The position numbers and the translations under genes are program-made. From positions 1 through 64,000 of the forward strand of contig JAFRRA010000001.1 of NCBI GenBank assembly GCA_017428325.1: a stretch of DNA of 64,000 nucleotides. The letters run 5' to 3'. Source of the stretch: Bacteroidales bacterium. Lineage in GTDB: Bacteria; Bacteroidota; Bacteroidia; Bacteroidales; UBA932. Below, piece after piece: positions 8,965 through 17,998 of the stretch. Position 1 is the stretch's first letter; every line of letters starts with the position of its first letter. The notes beneath the pieces were generated by a model that was not told where the DNA came from, searched no databases, and saw only the letters and a program-made list of their open reading frames with translations.

Positions 8965-10380
8965 ATGGAAAAGAAAAACATCAGCAGAAGAAGCTTTGTA
9001 AAGAAGGCTGGAATTGGCTCGGCGATTTTGGGGGCTGCAGCCCTTTCCGGAGGAATAGTTTCCTGCAAAAACAAAGACAATGAAACTGTTGAAAGCGGGC
9101 CTCTGGGTCCGATTCCGACAGACAAGATGACATACCGCACCAACCCCAAGACTGGAGAAAAAGTTTCCCTTCTGGGATATGGCTGCATGAGAATACCGAG
9201 CATAGACAATACAAGTACAAGAGAATCCGACAGCGCCATTGACCAGGAACAGTGGAACAGGCTGGTAGACTATGCGATAGAGCACGGTGTCACATATTTC
9301 GACACCTCCCCTGCCTACTGCAAGGGAAAGAGCGAGGAGGCTACCGGAATAGCCCTTTCCAGGCACAAGAGGGAAGAATACACCATCGCGACAAAACTTT
9401 CCAATTTTGCACCTTCCACCTGGAGCAGGGAAGCGTCTATAGAGATGTACCATAATTCCTTCAAGAAACTGAAGGTGGATTATATCGACTACTATCTTCT
9501 CCATAGTGTGGGAAACGGGGATTTCGAAACTTTTGAAAACCGTTATCTCAAGAACGGAATGCTGGATTATCTTGTCAAGGAAAGGGAAGCCGGAAGAATC
9601 CGTAATCTAGGATTCTCCTATCACGGAGATGTGAAGGTCTTTGACTATCTGCTTGAAAATCACGATAAATATCACTGGGACTTCGTTCAGATTCAGATGA
9701 ATTATCTGGACTGGAAGCACGCCAACGAACTTAACAAGAGAAACCAGGATGCCGAGTATCTCTATAATGAACTTCAGAAAAGAAGCATTCCTGTCGTGAT
9801 TATGGAACCTCTGCTGGGGGGAAGACTGGCCAATGTCCATGAGCACGTTGCACAGACACTGAAACAGCGCAAGCCTCAGAGCAGCATAGCTTCCTGGGCT
9901 TTCCGCTGGGTTGGCTCGTTCCCGGGAGTACTGACCGTACTGAGCGGAATGACTTATATGGAACACCTTCAGGACAATCTCCGCAGTTACTGTCCGCTGG
10001 AACCTGTTACGGAAGAAGACAAGGAATTTCTGGAGCAGACCGCCCAGATGCTTCTCAAATACCCTACAATCCCTTGCAACGACTGCCAGTACTGTATGCC
10101 TTGCCCTTACGGAATAGACATACCGGGCAATCTTCTGCATTACAACAAATGCATTAACGATGGGAATATGCCAAAATCCAACCAGGATCCAAATTACAGA
10201 AAAGCCAGGAAAGCCTTCCTTGTAGGATATGCCAGGAAACTTGCACCCGAAAGGATGGCAGACCATTGTATCGGATGCCGACACTGCGTATCCCATTGCC
10301 CTCAGAACATAGATATTCCGGCCCAGCTCAGAAAGATAGACCTCTATTACGAGAAACTGATGAGGGGAGACGAACTCTAG
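8965..10380 (+). CDS. Tat-type aldo/keto reductase with C-terminal 4Fe-4S domain
   Basis: A 471-residue exported oxidoreductase. The leader SRRSFVKKAG followed by a hydrophobic stretch and a cysteine (GGIVSC) looks like a twin-arginine signal, perhaps with a lipobox. The core is an aldo/keto reductase barrel (GYGCMRIP, YFDTSPAY, IATKL). The C-terminal part carries CNDCQYCMPCPYGIDIP and CIGCRHCVSHCPQNIDIP, typical of the Fe-S-bearing AKR subfamily of anaerobes. Its substrate is unknown. It lies 11 bases after the NapHG-like gene and may take electrons from it (inference). The last 4 bases overlap the convergent downstream gene. Confidence 0.88.
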   Translation: MEKKNISRRSFVKKAGIGSAILGAAALSGGIVSCKNKDNETVESGPLGPIPTDKMTYRTNPKTGEKVSLLGYGCMRIPSIDNTSTRESDSAIDQEQWNRLVDYAIEHGVTYFDTSPAYCKGKSEEATGIALSRHKREEYTIATKLSNFAPSTWSREASIEMYHNSFKKLKVDYIDYYLLHSVGNGDFETFENRYLKNGMLDYLVKEREAGRIRNLGFSYHGDVKVFDYLLENHDKYHWDFVQIQMNYLDWKHANELNKRNQDAEYLYNELQKRSIPVVIMEPLLGGRLANVHEHVAQTLKQRKPQSSIASWAFRWVGSFPGVLTVLSGMTYMEHLQDNLRSYCPLEPVTEEDKEFLEQTAQMLLKYPTIPCNDCQYCMPCPYGIDIPGNLLHYNKCINDGNMPKSNQDPNYRKARKAFLVGYARKLAPERMADHCIGCRHCVSHCPQNIDIPAQLRKIDLYYEKLMRGDEL

Positions 10381-12089
10381 AGTTCAACCTTAACGGCTGC
10401 TTTTGCCGTGGAGACTCCCCTTCTGTACTGATATTTCAGATAAAGGCTCAGCCACCGGCTGGGCCTTATCCTTACCAGGCAGCCCAAATCCGTTCCCTGA
10501 CCATAAAGAAGATGAGATGAGAAAGAGTACGGAAGTTCTGCTTCAGGGAAATAAATCCTTGCCGCCCAATCCCTAACGTGAAACACTGCAGCGCCGACAG
10601 TGCATCCAATATTCCTTTTTTCCAGTTTCAGATATGAGGATATGGCCCGGCCTCCCAGAGTGTTCAACTCCCCTCTCAGCAACAAGCTGACACCGGACAA
10701 TAACAGAACCTTCCCTCCGGTCTTGAGGCTTATGGTTTGTTCTTTCTCCCTGGGAGAAGAATATCTGACATCTCTTTTTATGTATCCCTTGATCCACAAT
10801 TCATTATCTGCCGCCGAGCCGAATGAGGAATCATCCCAGGACAGTTTCACGTACCCTTTAAAAGTTGATGACGGATCCTTTACTCTGTACCTCGGTGCCG
10901 GATATGCTGAATAGTCTGCCCCAACCGCGAAACTTGTTTTCCTGTAGAGAGCACCCGTCATCCTCAGCGACACTCCCTGCTGATTGCTGATTTTGCTCAG
11001 CGATGAATATGCTCCACCAATCGGTGAGGAAAAGTCTTTTCCGTACCCCCTGAGAAGAAAGTGAAGTGTAACCTTCTCCATTTCCAGACTCGCGCCTCCC
11101 ACGGCAGCAAAAGATGAAGTCTCCGGATTCCAGGCTCCTTCCGCAAACACCACGGTACCCGGAAGACCTGCAAGCAAATCCGCCGCAACTACGCTACCGA
11201 CCCGCTCTTTCCTGAAATAATTCAAAGAGTACCTTGTTCTTCTTCCGGTATAGCTTAAACCGCAAACACTCTCTTCTCCCAGAAATGAATATCCCGCATT
11301 TATCCTTAATTTACCCGCTGAAACGGAAACAGCCCCACCCCTCAAAAGCCTGGATGTGTCTGAACTCGTGTAAAGCGATAACGGTTCCGCATTTCTGGCA
11401 TAGCCGGAAGTCTCACCAGCTCCTGAAAACGAGAATCCGTTCCAGGCTGCAAGGCCCTGGCCCATACGGGCATAGAAATCTCCCAGAACTATCTTGTCTA
11501 TCTTTATTGCCCCCAGTTTAAGTCCCGAGTAAGCCAACCCTCCTGTTGCATAATTATCCTGCTGTTTTTGCGTGGAAGAACCTTTTATTACGGCGGAAAT
11601 GTCCACACGGTCCAGGTAAGATGACCTTATCCTCAGAAGATGCTGTTCGCTAGCCGGATCAAGGACTCTCTGATAACGGCTGTAGATGCTCGTGCTTTCA
11701 TCCTTCAGGAATTTGTCAGAACGTCTTACCGCCTCTCCCAAAACCACATACGGCTTTATCCTTTCCACAGTCTTTTCATCAAACCCGTAAAGAAGTTCAA
11801 GTTCCGCAAAAGAAAGTATCGGCCCGCTTGAGGCGATTCTGTTCATTATAGATTCTATCTGGAACGGAGTAAAGAGCATTGTCCCTTCCATGGCGCCTCT
11901 GGATGCTGAATTAATATTCAGCGGATGCCGCCTCAGCCTCTGGAGATGGTACATCATATCCTCCCCCATCAAAGCCACATCTTCCCCAGCCAAATCGGTG
12001 AGTTCCTCGACCACCGCATCTTCTGTCTGCGCCATTGTGCGTACACTGGCAAAAGCAACTAGCACACAGGTCAATATCAAATATCTCAT
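10377..12089 (-). CDS. Secreted helix-hairpin-helix protein, likely with a C-terminal outer-membrane beta barrel
   Basis: From the start chosen here (12089, MRYLILTC) it has 570 residues; an upstream in-frame ATG at 12116 would only add charged residues before a clear signal peptide. After the signal (ending TMAQ) come helix-hairpin-helix-like segments (PLNINSASR, LLYGFDEKTVERIKPYV). The rest is rich in alternating aromatic and polar strands (for example YSLNYFRKER, GYIKRDVRYSS), as in outer-membrane barrels. This architecture is recurrent in Bacteroidota and uncharacterised; DNA uptake has been suggested only by analogy with ComEA. It is monocistronic between convergent and same-strand neighbours. 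Confidence 0.7.
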   Translation of the reverse strand: MRYLILTCVLVAFASVRTMAQTEDAVVEELTDLAGEDVALMGEDMMYHLQRLRRHPLNINSASRGAMEGTMLFTPFQIESIMNRIASSGPILSFAELELLYGFDEKTVERIKPYVVLGEAVRRSDKFLKDESTSIYSRYQRVLDPASEQHLLRIRSSYLDRVDISAVIKGSSTQKQQDNYATGGLAYSGLKLGAIKIDKIVLGDFYARMGQGLAAWNGFSFSGAGETSGYARNAEPLSLYTSSDTSRLLRGGAVSVSAGKLRINAGYSFLGEESVCGLSYTGRRTRYSLNYFRKERVGSVVAADLLAGLPGTVVFAEGAWNPETSSFAAVGGASLEMEKVTLHFLLRGYGKDFSSPIGGAYSSLSKISNQQGVSLRMTGALYRKTSFAVGADYSAYPAPRYRVKDPSSTFKGYVKLSWDDSSFGSAADNELWIKGYIKRDVRYSSPREKEQTISLKTGGKVLLLSGVSLLLRGELNTLGGRAISSYLKLEKRNIGCTVGAAVFHVRDWAARIYFPEAELPYSFSSHLLYGQGTDLGCLVRIRPSRWLSLYLKYQYRRGVSTAKAAVKVEL

Positions 12090-12191
12090 AGGCACAAAAA
12101 TAGCACCCCGCCGCAAGGGCAGGATGCCATATCGTACAATTGACTGTGTCCGCTAAACGGACATTATTCGGACAAGTTACTCTTAAACGTT

Positions 12192-12707
12192 TTATCCGTT
12201 TACCTTGAACTTGTAATCCAGTTTCTTGAGTTCTCCGTTAGCCTTTGTTATCTTGCCGGCAAGTTCGCTTTTGAATCGTGCGGATTTTTCTGCAATCACA
12301 GGATCCGTCAGGGCAAGTACCTGAACTGCGAAGACAGCCGCGTTCTTTGCCCCGTCAAGGGCCATCGTTGCCACTGGTATTCCGCCAGGCATCTGGAGGA
12401 TGGACAGGATGGAGTCCAGTCCCTCGATAGAATTTGTACTCTTGATTGGAACTCCTATTACAGGAAGGTTTGTGGAGGCGGCGATGACTCCAGGCAGATG
12501 AGCCGCTCCGCCAGCCCCGGCGATTATGACCTTGATTCCGCGTCCTGCCGCACCTTTGGCAAACTCAGCTACCATTTCAGGCGTGCGGTGAGCCGACAGG
12601 GCGTTGACCTCGAAAGGTATTTCCATTTCTTCCAGAAACTTGGCCGCAGCCTCCATGACCTTGAGGTCTGAGGTGCTGCCCATAATTATGCTGACTAGAG
12701 GTTTCAT
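12192..12707 (-). CDS. purE: N5-carboxyaminoimidazole ribonucleotide mutase
   Basis: PurE converts N5-CAIR to CAIR in purine synthesis. The 171-residue protein has the class I signatures: the GSTSD phosphate-binding loop near the N-terminus, SAHRTPE, and GAGGAAHLPG. Length is normal. A good Bacteroidota promoter (12733-12764, minus) drives it, back to back with that of hpt, so two purine genes share one regulatory gap. No PurR-like operator was recognised there. Confidence 0.95.
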   Translation of the reverse strand: MKPLVSIIMGSTSDLKVMEAAAKFLEEMEIPFEVNALSAHRTPEMVAEFAKGAAGRGIKVIIAGAGGAAHLPGVIAASTNLPVIGVPIKSTNSIEGLDSILSILQMPGGIPVATMALDGAKNAAVFAVQVLALTDPVIAEKSARFKSELAGKITKANGELKKLDYKFKVNG

Positions 12708-12732
12708 ACCGGACTTTTATATGTTTATACTG

Positions 12733-12764
12733 CAAAAATACTTAAATTTGGACCTGATAACAAC
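12733..12764 (-). promoter_or_regulatory. purE promoter (Bacteroidota sigma-ABfr type)
   Basis: On the minus strand GTTG is followed after 20 bases by TATTTTTG, matching TTTG-N19/20-TAnnTTTG with one change in the -33 box. It lies 26 bases before the purE start codon. The hpt -7 box TAAATTTG (12743-12750, plus) overlaps it in the other direction. Confidence 0.6.
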
Positions 12765-12772
12765 ACACTGCC

Positions 12773-13348
12773 ATGAAAAACGTCCAGCTATACGACAAGA
12801 GCTTCAAGCTCTATATGTCTTACGAGGAAATCCAGAAAGCAATCGACGAGGTTGCAGAAAAAATCAACAACGATCTCAAAGGTGAGCATACTCCTATTTT
12901 CCTGGGAGTTCTGACCGGCAGTTTCATGTTCTTCGGAGACCTCATGAAACGAATCGACATGGAATGCGAGACATGCTTCATACGCCTCGCCTCCTATGAG
13001 GGCACGTCCTCAACCGGAGAGGTTAAGCAGATGCTCGGTCTCACCCAGAGCGTAAAAGACCGCAATGTTGTAGTGGTTGAAGACATCGTGGACACTGGAG
13101 GCACCATCATGGAACTCGACAGGATTCTGAGAAACAACGGAGCAAAAAGCGTCCGCATAGCTACCCTTATGTTCAAGCCGGACAGCTACAAGGGCTCCAT
13201 AAAGATAGACTATCCGGCCTGCAGCATCCCGAACGATTTCATCGTGGGCTTCGGCCTGGACTACGACCAGATAGGCCGTAACCTCAAGGATATCTATGTG
13301 CTGGATCCAGAAGAGACAGAAAAACGCAAGGCTATAAACGTCAGATAA
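12773..13348 (+). CDS. hpt: Hypoxanthine phosphoribosyltransferase
   Basis: Purine salvage enzyme joining hypoxanthine (or guanine) to PRPP. The 191-residue protein has the PRPP-binding motif VVVVEDIVDTGGT and the C-terminal FIVGFGLDYD loop. A -7 box TAAATTTG at 12743-12750 lies 22 bases upstream. It is the first gene of a close-packed set with adk (2-base gap) and obgE, PAP2 and lplA, probably one transcript. Confidence 0.94.
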   Translation: MKNVQLYDKSFKLYMSYEEIQKAIDEVAEKINNDLKGEHTPIFLGVLTGSFMFFGDLMKRIDMECETCFIRLASYEGTSSTGEVKQMLGLTQSVKDRNVVVVEDIVDTGGTIMELDRILRNNGAKSVRIATLMFKPDSYKGSIKIDYPACSIPNDFIVGFGLDYDQIGRNLKDIYVLDPEETEKRKAINVR

Positions 13349-13350
13349 TT

Positions 13351-13917
13351 ATGAAGTACTATATTCTGTTCGGGCCTCCGGGAGCCGGTAAAGGCACCCA
13401 GGCAAAATTCATCGCCGAGAAATATAATCTCCTGCATATTTCCACAGGAGACCTGCTTAGGAAAGAAATGGCAGCAGGAACTCCACTTGGGCTCCAGGCC
13501 AAGCAACTGATAGAGGGTGGAAACCTTGTTCCGGACGAGGTGGTGGTCGGTATGATCCGCTCCACTTTCGCCTCAAATACTGAGGTTGCCGGATTCCTGC
13601 TGGACGGTTTCCCGAGAACAATTGCCCAGGCCGAGATGCTGAACAAGATGCTCGCAGGGCAGGACAGCAAGGTTGACAAGGTTCTTTCCCTGGTAATAAA
13701 AGACAGCACCATATTCGAGAGAATTGCCAACCGTGCCAAGATAGAGGGCCGCAAGGATGACGCTGACCCTGCCACCATCCAGAACAGGATAGACACCTAC
13801 CACGCCAAGACTGAACCGCTTATAGATTATTACAAGAAAGCCGGAAACTATTGCGAGATACCTGGAGAGCAGACCATTGAGGAAGTTTTCCAGTGCATAT
13901 GCAGGGAACTGGACTGA
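13351..13917 (+). CDS. adk: Adenylate kinase (short-LID form)
   Basis: Interconverts ATP+AMP and 2 ADP. The 188-residue protein starts with FGPPGAGKGTQ (P-loop, about 5-15) and has the LLDGFPRT AMP-binding motif. It lacks the long zinc-type LID of the 214-residue enzymes, as usual for Bacteroidota. The gene follows hpt by 2 bases and precedes obgE by 27, consistent with an operon for nucleotide and GTPase housekeeping. Confidence 0.95.
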   Translation: MKYYILFGPPGAGKGTQAKFIAEKYNLLHISTGDLLRKEMAAGTPLGLQAKQLIEGGNLVPDEVVVGMIRSTFASNTEVAGFLLDGFPRTIAQAEMLNKMLAGQDSKVDKVLSLVIKDSTIFERIANRAKIEGRKDDADPATIQNRIDTYHAKTEPLIDYYKKAGNYCEIPGEQTIEEVFQCICRELD

Positions 13918-13944
13918 AGGAAACCGGCAAAACGCGCCAAAGCC

Positions 13945-14943
13945 ATGCCCAACACTGATTTCGTCGATTATGTAAAGCTGCACCTGACTTCCGGAAACGG
14001 AGGCAACGGCTCTATGCACCTCCACAGGGAGAAGTTCATAGACAAGGGTGGCCCGGACGGCGGCGACGGCGGACGTGGCGGAAGCGTCATTATGCAGGGA
14101 GACAGCCAGATGTGGACCCTTATCAGTCTCAAGTACCGCAAGCATATCTCCGCGGAAAACGGGGAAAACGGAGGCAGCAACCTCTGTACAGGTGCAGATG
14201 CCAAGGATGTTATCCTGAAAGTTCCTCTGGGGACTGTCGCCAAGGATGCGGAAACTGGAGAAATCATCGGAGAGGTCACAGAACACGGCCAGAAGTGCAC
14301 CCTTCTCAAAGGCGGAAGGGGCGGCAAAGGCAACGCTTTCTTCAAGAGCGCCACACGCCAGACTCCGAAGTTCGCCCAGGAAGGTGAACCTGGCAGCGAA
14401 GGCTGGTTCATCCTGGAAATGAAAGTTCTCGCAGATGTGGGACTCGTTGGTTTCCCTAATGCCGGAAAGTCCACACTGCTATCCACAGTATCAGCAGCAC
14501 ATCCCAAAATTGCGGACTATGCCTTCACGACACTGGAACCAAGCATAGGAATCGTCCGTTACTGGGACGACCAGTCATTCGTGATGGCAGACATTCCTGG
14601 CATAATCGAGGGCGCTCACGAGGGCAGAGGCCTGGGACACCGTTTCCTCAGGCACATAGAAAGGAATTCCATTCTCCTTTTCCTGGTATCCGCAGAGAAT
14701 CTGGAGATTGCCAAGGAATACAAGATACTTCTCAACGAACTCAAAATGTATAATCCGGAACTTTTGGACAAGGACAGGATCCTCGCCATAACCAAGTGCG
14801 ACCTGCTTGGAGGAGACAAGGACCTGATCTCTTCGCTGAGAAGAAAAGTGCCAAAGAAAGTTCCTTATGTCTTCATCTCTTCCGTAACCGGAGAGGGCAT
14901 CCAGGAACTCAAGGACCTCATCTGGGAAACACTGCATAAGTAA
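13945..14943 (+). CDS. obgE: Obg-family ribosome-associated GTPase
   Basis: Essential GTPase acting in 50S assembly and stress signalling. The 332-residue protein has the glycine-rich Obg fold (1 to about 158, with GGNGSMHLHREKF and GGPDGGDGGRGG), then the G domain: G1 GFPNAGKS (about 168-175), G3 DIPG and the NKxD equivalent TKCD. It has no extra C-terminal OCT domain. The stop overlaps the next gene's start by one base (TAATG). Confidence 0.95.
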   Translation: MPNTDFVDYVKLHLTSGNGGNGSMHLHREKFIDKGGPDGGDGGRGGSVIMQGDSQMWTLISLKYRKHISAENGENGGSNLCTGADAKDVILKVPLGTVAKDAETGEIIGEVTEHGQKCTLLKGGRGGKGNAFFKSATRQTPKFAQEGEPGSEGWFILEMKVLADVGLVGFPNAGKSTLLSTVSAAHPKIADYAFTTLEPSIGIVRYWDDQSFVMADIPGIIEGAHEGRGLGHRFLRHIERNSILLFLVSAENLEIAKEYKILLNELKMYNPELLDKDRILAITKCDLLGGDKDLISSLRRKVPKKVPYVFISSVTGEGIQELKDLIWETLHK

Positions 14944-15563
14944 TGATAGACCAACTGATCAATCTGGACAGGCAAATTTCCGTTGCCATAAACAGCTGGC
15001 ATTCACCTTTCTGGGACAATGTCATGCTGGTCTTTACCAACAAGTACACCCTCATTCCCATTTATGTGATAATACTCCTGTACCTTCTTTCCAGACGGAC
15101 TTTCAAAATCAGGAGACGCGAGTATTTCAACAACTGGGTTCTGACCGGACTGATAGTTCTGGCTGCCGTCATGACTTTCTTTATAACGGACAAGGTGGGG
15201 CACGATATTATCAAGCCTTACTTCCATCGCCTCAGGCCGGGATATGACTTCTATATCTGGGACCTTGTCCGCACACCGGACGGGAAGGGCGGTGCCTGGA
15301 GCTTTGTTTCCAACCATGCAGCCAACATAATAGGTCTTGCAACCGTTACTTCCCTGTTCATTAAGCGCAAGGGTTACACTCTGCTGATTTTCCTTCTGGC
15401 GGCAGGCGTATGCTACAGCCGCATTTATCTTGGCCGCCATTTCCTCGGCGATGTGGTTTGCGGAGCCCTGTTCGGCTTCGTAGCCGGCTGCATATGCTAC
15501 TGGATCTGCTCCTGGCTCATCAGAGTCCTCGCCCGCCGCTTTGTAATCAGGGAACTGCGCTAA
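14943..15563 (+). CDS. PAP2-family membrane phosphatase
   Basis: A 206-residue membrane enzyme with about five hydrophobic segments. The three PAP2 motifs are visible: KPYFHRLRP (KX6RP-like), SFVSNHAAN (PSGH-like) and SRIYLGRHFLGD. It may dephosphorylate undecaprenyl diphosphate, phosphatidylglycerol phosphate or lipid A; sequence does not decide. One-base overlap with obgE and a 3-base gap to lplA indicate co-transcription. Confidence 0.87.
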   Translation: MIDQLINLDRQISVAINSWHSPFWDNVMLVFTNKYTLIPIYVIILLYLLSRRTFKIRRREYFNNWVLTGLIVLAAVMTFFITDKVGHDIIKPYFHRLRPGYDFYIWDLVRTPDGKGGAWSFVSNHAANIIGLATVTSLFIKRKGYTLLIFLLAAGVCYSRIYLGRHFLGDVVCGALFGFVAGCICYWICSWLIRVLARRFVIRELR

Positions 15564-15566
15564 CCG

Positions 15567-16571
15567 ATGCTCTATATCCAAGACACATCCACTGACCCTT
15601 ATTTCAACCTTGCAGAGGAGGAATTCCTTCTCAAGAATATGACGGAAGACATATTCCGTCTATGGAGAAATTCCCCGTCCATAATAGTTGGAAGATATCA
15701 GAACACCATCGCCGAGATAGACTCAGACTATACAAAAGAGCACTGCATTTCGGTTGTAAGACGCCTCAGCGGAGGAGGTGCTGTTTTCCACGATCTGGGA
15801 AACCTCAACTTCACCTTCATCCAGAACATCACCCCTGACAAATCCAAAGCCGCCATCGATCCGGCGGAATTGTTCCAAAGGTTCACATCCCCTATAATTG
15901 AAGCGCTCCAAAGCATTGGCGTAAACGCGGAACTCCAGGGAAGAAACGACCTTGCCATAGACGGGAAGAAATTCTCCGGCAACGCCATCTGCATCCACAA
16001 GAACCGCATCCTTATGCACGGTACCCTGATGTTCAAGGTAAGCAAGACAGATCTCTCCAAAGCCCTGAAACCAAGGCCGGAAAAATTCATCGGCAAGGCC
16101 GTCAAAAGCAATGTCAAAAGGGTAACCAACATCAGCGAACATCTCAAGGACAAAGACGCCGATATCCTCTGGTTCACCGGTTTCCTTGGAAAATATGTAT
16201 GCTCGAAGGTTAAGGACATAACGCCTTACACATTCACAGAAGACCAGCTCAACCGCATCAACCACCTCAGGGAAACCCGCTACAGCACGGACCAGTGGAA
16301 TTTCGGCAAGTCTCCGCGATACAATTTTACAGCCACCAGGCGCTTCCCCAAGGGCATCGTTGAACTATACCTTACCGCAGAAGGCGGCCTGATCAAAGAC
16401 CTGGACATCAGGGGAGACTATTTCTTCACCCGCCCAACGGAGGAATTCACAAGGAAACTCATCGGTACCCCCCACACCAGACAAGACATACAAAAGAAAA
16501 TAGGCACCCAGAATCTGGATGCCTACTTTGCCGGTATTTCTTCAGAAGATATCGTAAACCTGTTCTTCTGA
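15567..16571 (+). CDS. lplA: Lipoate-protein ligase A
   Basis: Activates free lipoate with ATP and attaches it to 2-oxoacid dehydrogenase E2 or GcvH lysines in the cytosol. The 334-residue protein has the BPL/LplA fold with the signature RRLSGGGAVFHD (about residues 65-77) and the KFSGNAICI motif, plus a C-terminal accessory domain from about 245. It ends the hpt-adk-obgE-PAP2 set. Its 3' end forms one arm of a strong bidirectional hairpin shared with hpf. Confidence 0.9.
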   Translation: MLYIQDTSTDPYFNLAEEEFLLKNMTEDIFRLWRNSPSIIVGRYQNTIAEIDSDYTKEHCISVVRRLSGGGAVFHDLGNLNFTFIQNITPDKSKAAIDPAELFQRFTSPIIEALQSIGVNAELQGRNDLAIDGKKFSGNAICIHKNRILMHGTLMFKVSKTDLSKALKPRPEKFIGKAVKSNVKRVTNISEHLKDKDADILWFTGFLGKYVCSKVKDITPYTFTEDQLNRINHLRETRYSTDQWNFGKSPRYNFTATRRFPKGIVELYLTAEGGLIKDLDIRGDYFFTRPTEEFTRKLIGTPHTRQDIQKKIGTQNLDAYFAGISSEDIVNLFF

Positions 16572-16580
16572 CAGGTTTAC
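16554..16580. terminator. Bidirectional hairpin between convergent lplA and hpf
   Basis: GTAAACCTGT (16554-16563) pairs perfectly with ACAGGTTTAC (16571-16580) over a 7-base loop, spanning the lplA stop. There is no long T tract on either side, so it may be a weak terminator or an mRNA 3'-end stabiliser. Confidence 0.5.
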
Positions 16581-16582
16581 TC

Positions 16583-16876
16583 TTATCTGCCGAACTTCTT
16601 TTCCTTTAGCTTAACCAGCTGTCCCTTAAGCACGTCTACACAATCTACAACTGCATCTTCAAAGCTCTTGGCGTTCCTTGTAACGATGATATCATCTGTA
16701 GGAACCTGCAATTTCACCTTGCACTCCTTGTTCAACTGATCAGGGAGCAAACTCAGGGTGACATCTGCCTCCATAAAACCATCGAAGAACTTTTCCAGTT
16801 TCTCAACCTTCTTCTCTACAAATGCAAGAAGCTTCTCATCAGCATCAAACTTAACTGATTGGATTCTAATTTCCAT
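16583..16876 (-). CDS. hpf: Ribosome hibernation-promoting factor
   Basis: Binds the 30S subunit in stationary phase and inactivates ribosomes as 100S or 70S particles. The reading frame is open to 16993, but the family's N-terminus MEIRIQSVKFDADEK starts at 16876. That start has a perfect Shine-Dalgarno, TAAGGAGGT, five bases upstream. The 97-residue product is the short form. A TTTG-N19-TATATTTA promoter lies at 16912-16942. The strong SD is unusual for Bacteroidota, where most genes lack one. In many Bacteroidales hpf follows rpsU-xerC; here it is separated from them by about 10 kb. Confidence 0.9.
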   Translation of the reverse strand: MEIRIQSVKFDADEKLLAFVEKKVEKLEKFFDGFMEADVTLSLLPDQLNKECKVKLQVPTDDIIVTRNAKSFEDAVVDCVDVLKGQLVKLKEKKFGR

Positions 16877-16911
16877 AATAACCTCCTTAATTAATTGGTT
16901 AAACTGTATTG

Positions 16912-16942
16912 TAAATATACAAAAAAGAAGCCGAACAGCAAA
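16912..16942 (-). promoter_or_regulatory. hpf promoter with strong Shine-Dalgarno downstream
   Basis: Minus-strand TTTG (16939-16942), 19-base spacer, TATATTTA (16912-16919), a near-consensus Bacteroidota promoter. The SD TAAGGAGGT lies on the minus strand at about 16881-16889, just before the start codon. Confidence 0.65.
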
Positions 16943-16991
16943 ACCTGGCACTATTTTTATACTTTTGTAGAGAGAACAAAAAAACACTGTC

Positions 16992-17960
16992 ATGAAACGT
17001 CTGTCAATCTTTTATATTCTGATTCTTTTCTCAGCGATTTGCTATTCACAAAACAACGTGCAGACACTCCCTGCAAAAAGCGGCGGCAAATATGTGGGAG
17101 AAGTCTCCAACAACATACCAAACGGCAAGGGAATAATGTACTATGCCAACGGAAACAAGGAATATGAAGGCATGTTCAAAGACGGCCAGTTCCACGGCAC
17201 CGGCACATCCTATTTCGAAAACGGGAAGCTGGAATACGCCGGCCAGTGGAAAGAGGGATATATGGACGGCTACGGAGAGGCGTACTGGGAAAATGGTTTC
17301 AAGTGCTATGAAGGCACTTTCAAGGATGGCTATTTTGAAGGAGTTGGAACCTCTTATCGTGAAGAAGACGGAACAAAAATTTACACCGGACAATGGATAG
17401 AAGACAGCCCGGAAGGTCAAGGAACGTATTATTACCCGGACGGCAAGGTTGAATATACAGGACAGGTTATGGACGACCAGCCAAATGGACCTGGAACATC
17501 CTATTACAAGAGCGGAAGCATAGAATATACCGGAACCTTCTCCAACGGCTATAGATTGGACGGCCACGGAACAGAGTATTTTGACGGTGGCAGCAAAATG
17601 TATGAAGGAGACTTTGTGAATGGCATTTGGGAAGGCCAGGGCGTATGGTATTACCAAAACGGAAATATCCGCGCCAAAGGAGATTTTTCAAAAGACCTTC
17701 CTTGCGGACAGGTAGTCAGATACTATGAAAACGGCGTCAAGAAATTTGAAGGCACCGTTGCGCTTTTCACAGACGAAGAAGGCAAGACTGTGAGCTCTGC
17801 TCAAGGCTACGGAGTATGGTATGACGAGAATGGCAAGCTTATCTACAAAGGTAACTTCAAAGCAGGAAAGTTCGACGGCTACGGCATCTCCTACAAGGAA
17901 GACGGAGTTACAATAGAACATCAAGGGCAGTGGAAAGATGGCGATTTTATTGGTAAATAG
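16992..17960 (+). CDS. Secreted MORN-repeat protein
   Basis: A 322-residue exported protein with signal peptide (1-19, ending CYSQ) followed almost entirely by about twelve MORN-type repeats of 20-24 residues with the pattern YEG.F.DG...G.G (for example YEGMFKDGQFHGTGTSYF). MORN repeats form extended beta sheets; in bacteria their role is usually unknown, possibly membrane or glycan binding. A -7-like TACTTTTG lies at 16960-16967. The cysteine-rich protein gene follows 38 bases later and may be co-expressed. Confidence 0.82.
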   Translation: MKRLSIFYILILFSAICYSQNNVQTLPAKSGGKYVGEVSNNIPNGKGIMYYANGNKEYEGMFKDGQFHGTGTSYFENGKLEYAGQWKEGYMDGYGEAYWENGFKCYEGTFKDGYFEGVGTSYREEDGTKIYTGQWIEDSPEGQGTYYYPDGKVEYTGQVMDDQPNGPGTSYYKSGSIEYTGTFSNGYRLDGHGTEYFDGGSKMYEGDFVNGIWEGQGVWYYQNGNIRAKGDFSKDLPCGQVVRYYENGVKKFEGTVALFTDEEGKTVSSAQGYGVWYDENGKLIYKGNFKAGKFDGYGISYKEDGVTIEHQGQWKDGDFIGK

Positions 17961-17998
17961 ACACAAGTAAATAATAAAACAAGAAACAGATAGATACT

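Noticed and set aside
12148..12162. GTCCG-CTAAA-CGGAC hairpin after purE as terminator
   Set aside because: The stem is only 5 bp and no T tract follows on the minus strand.
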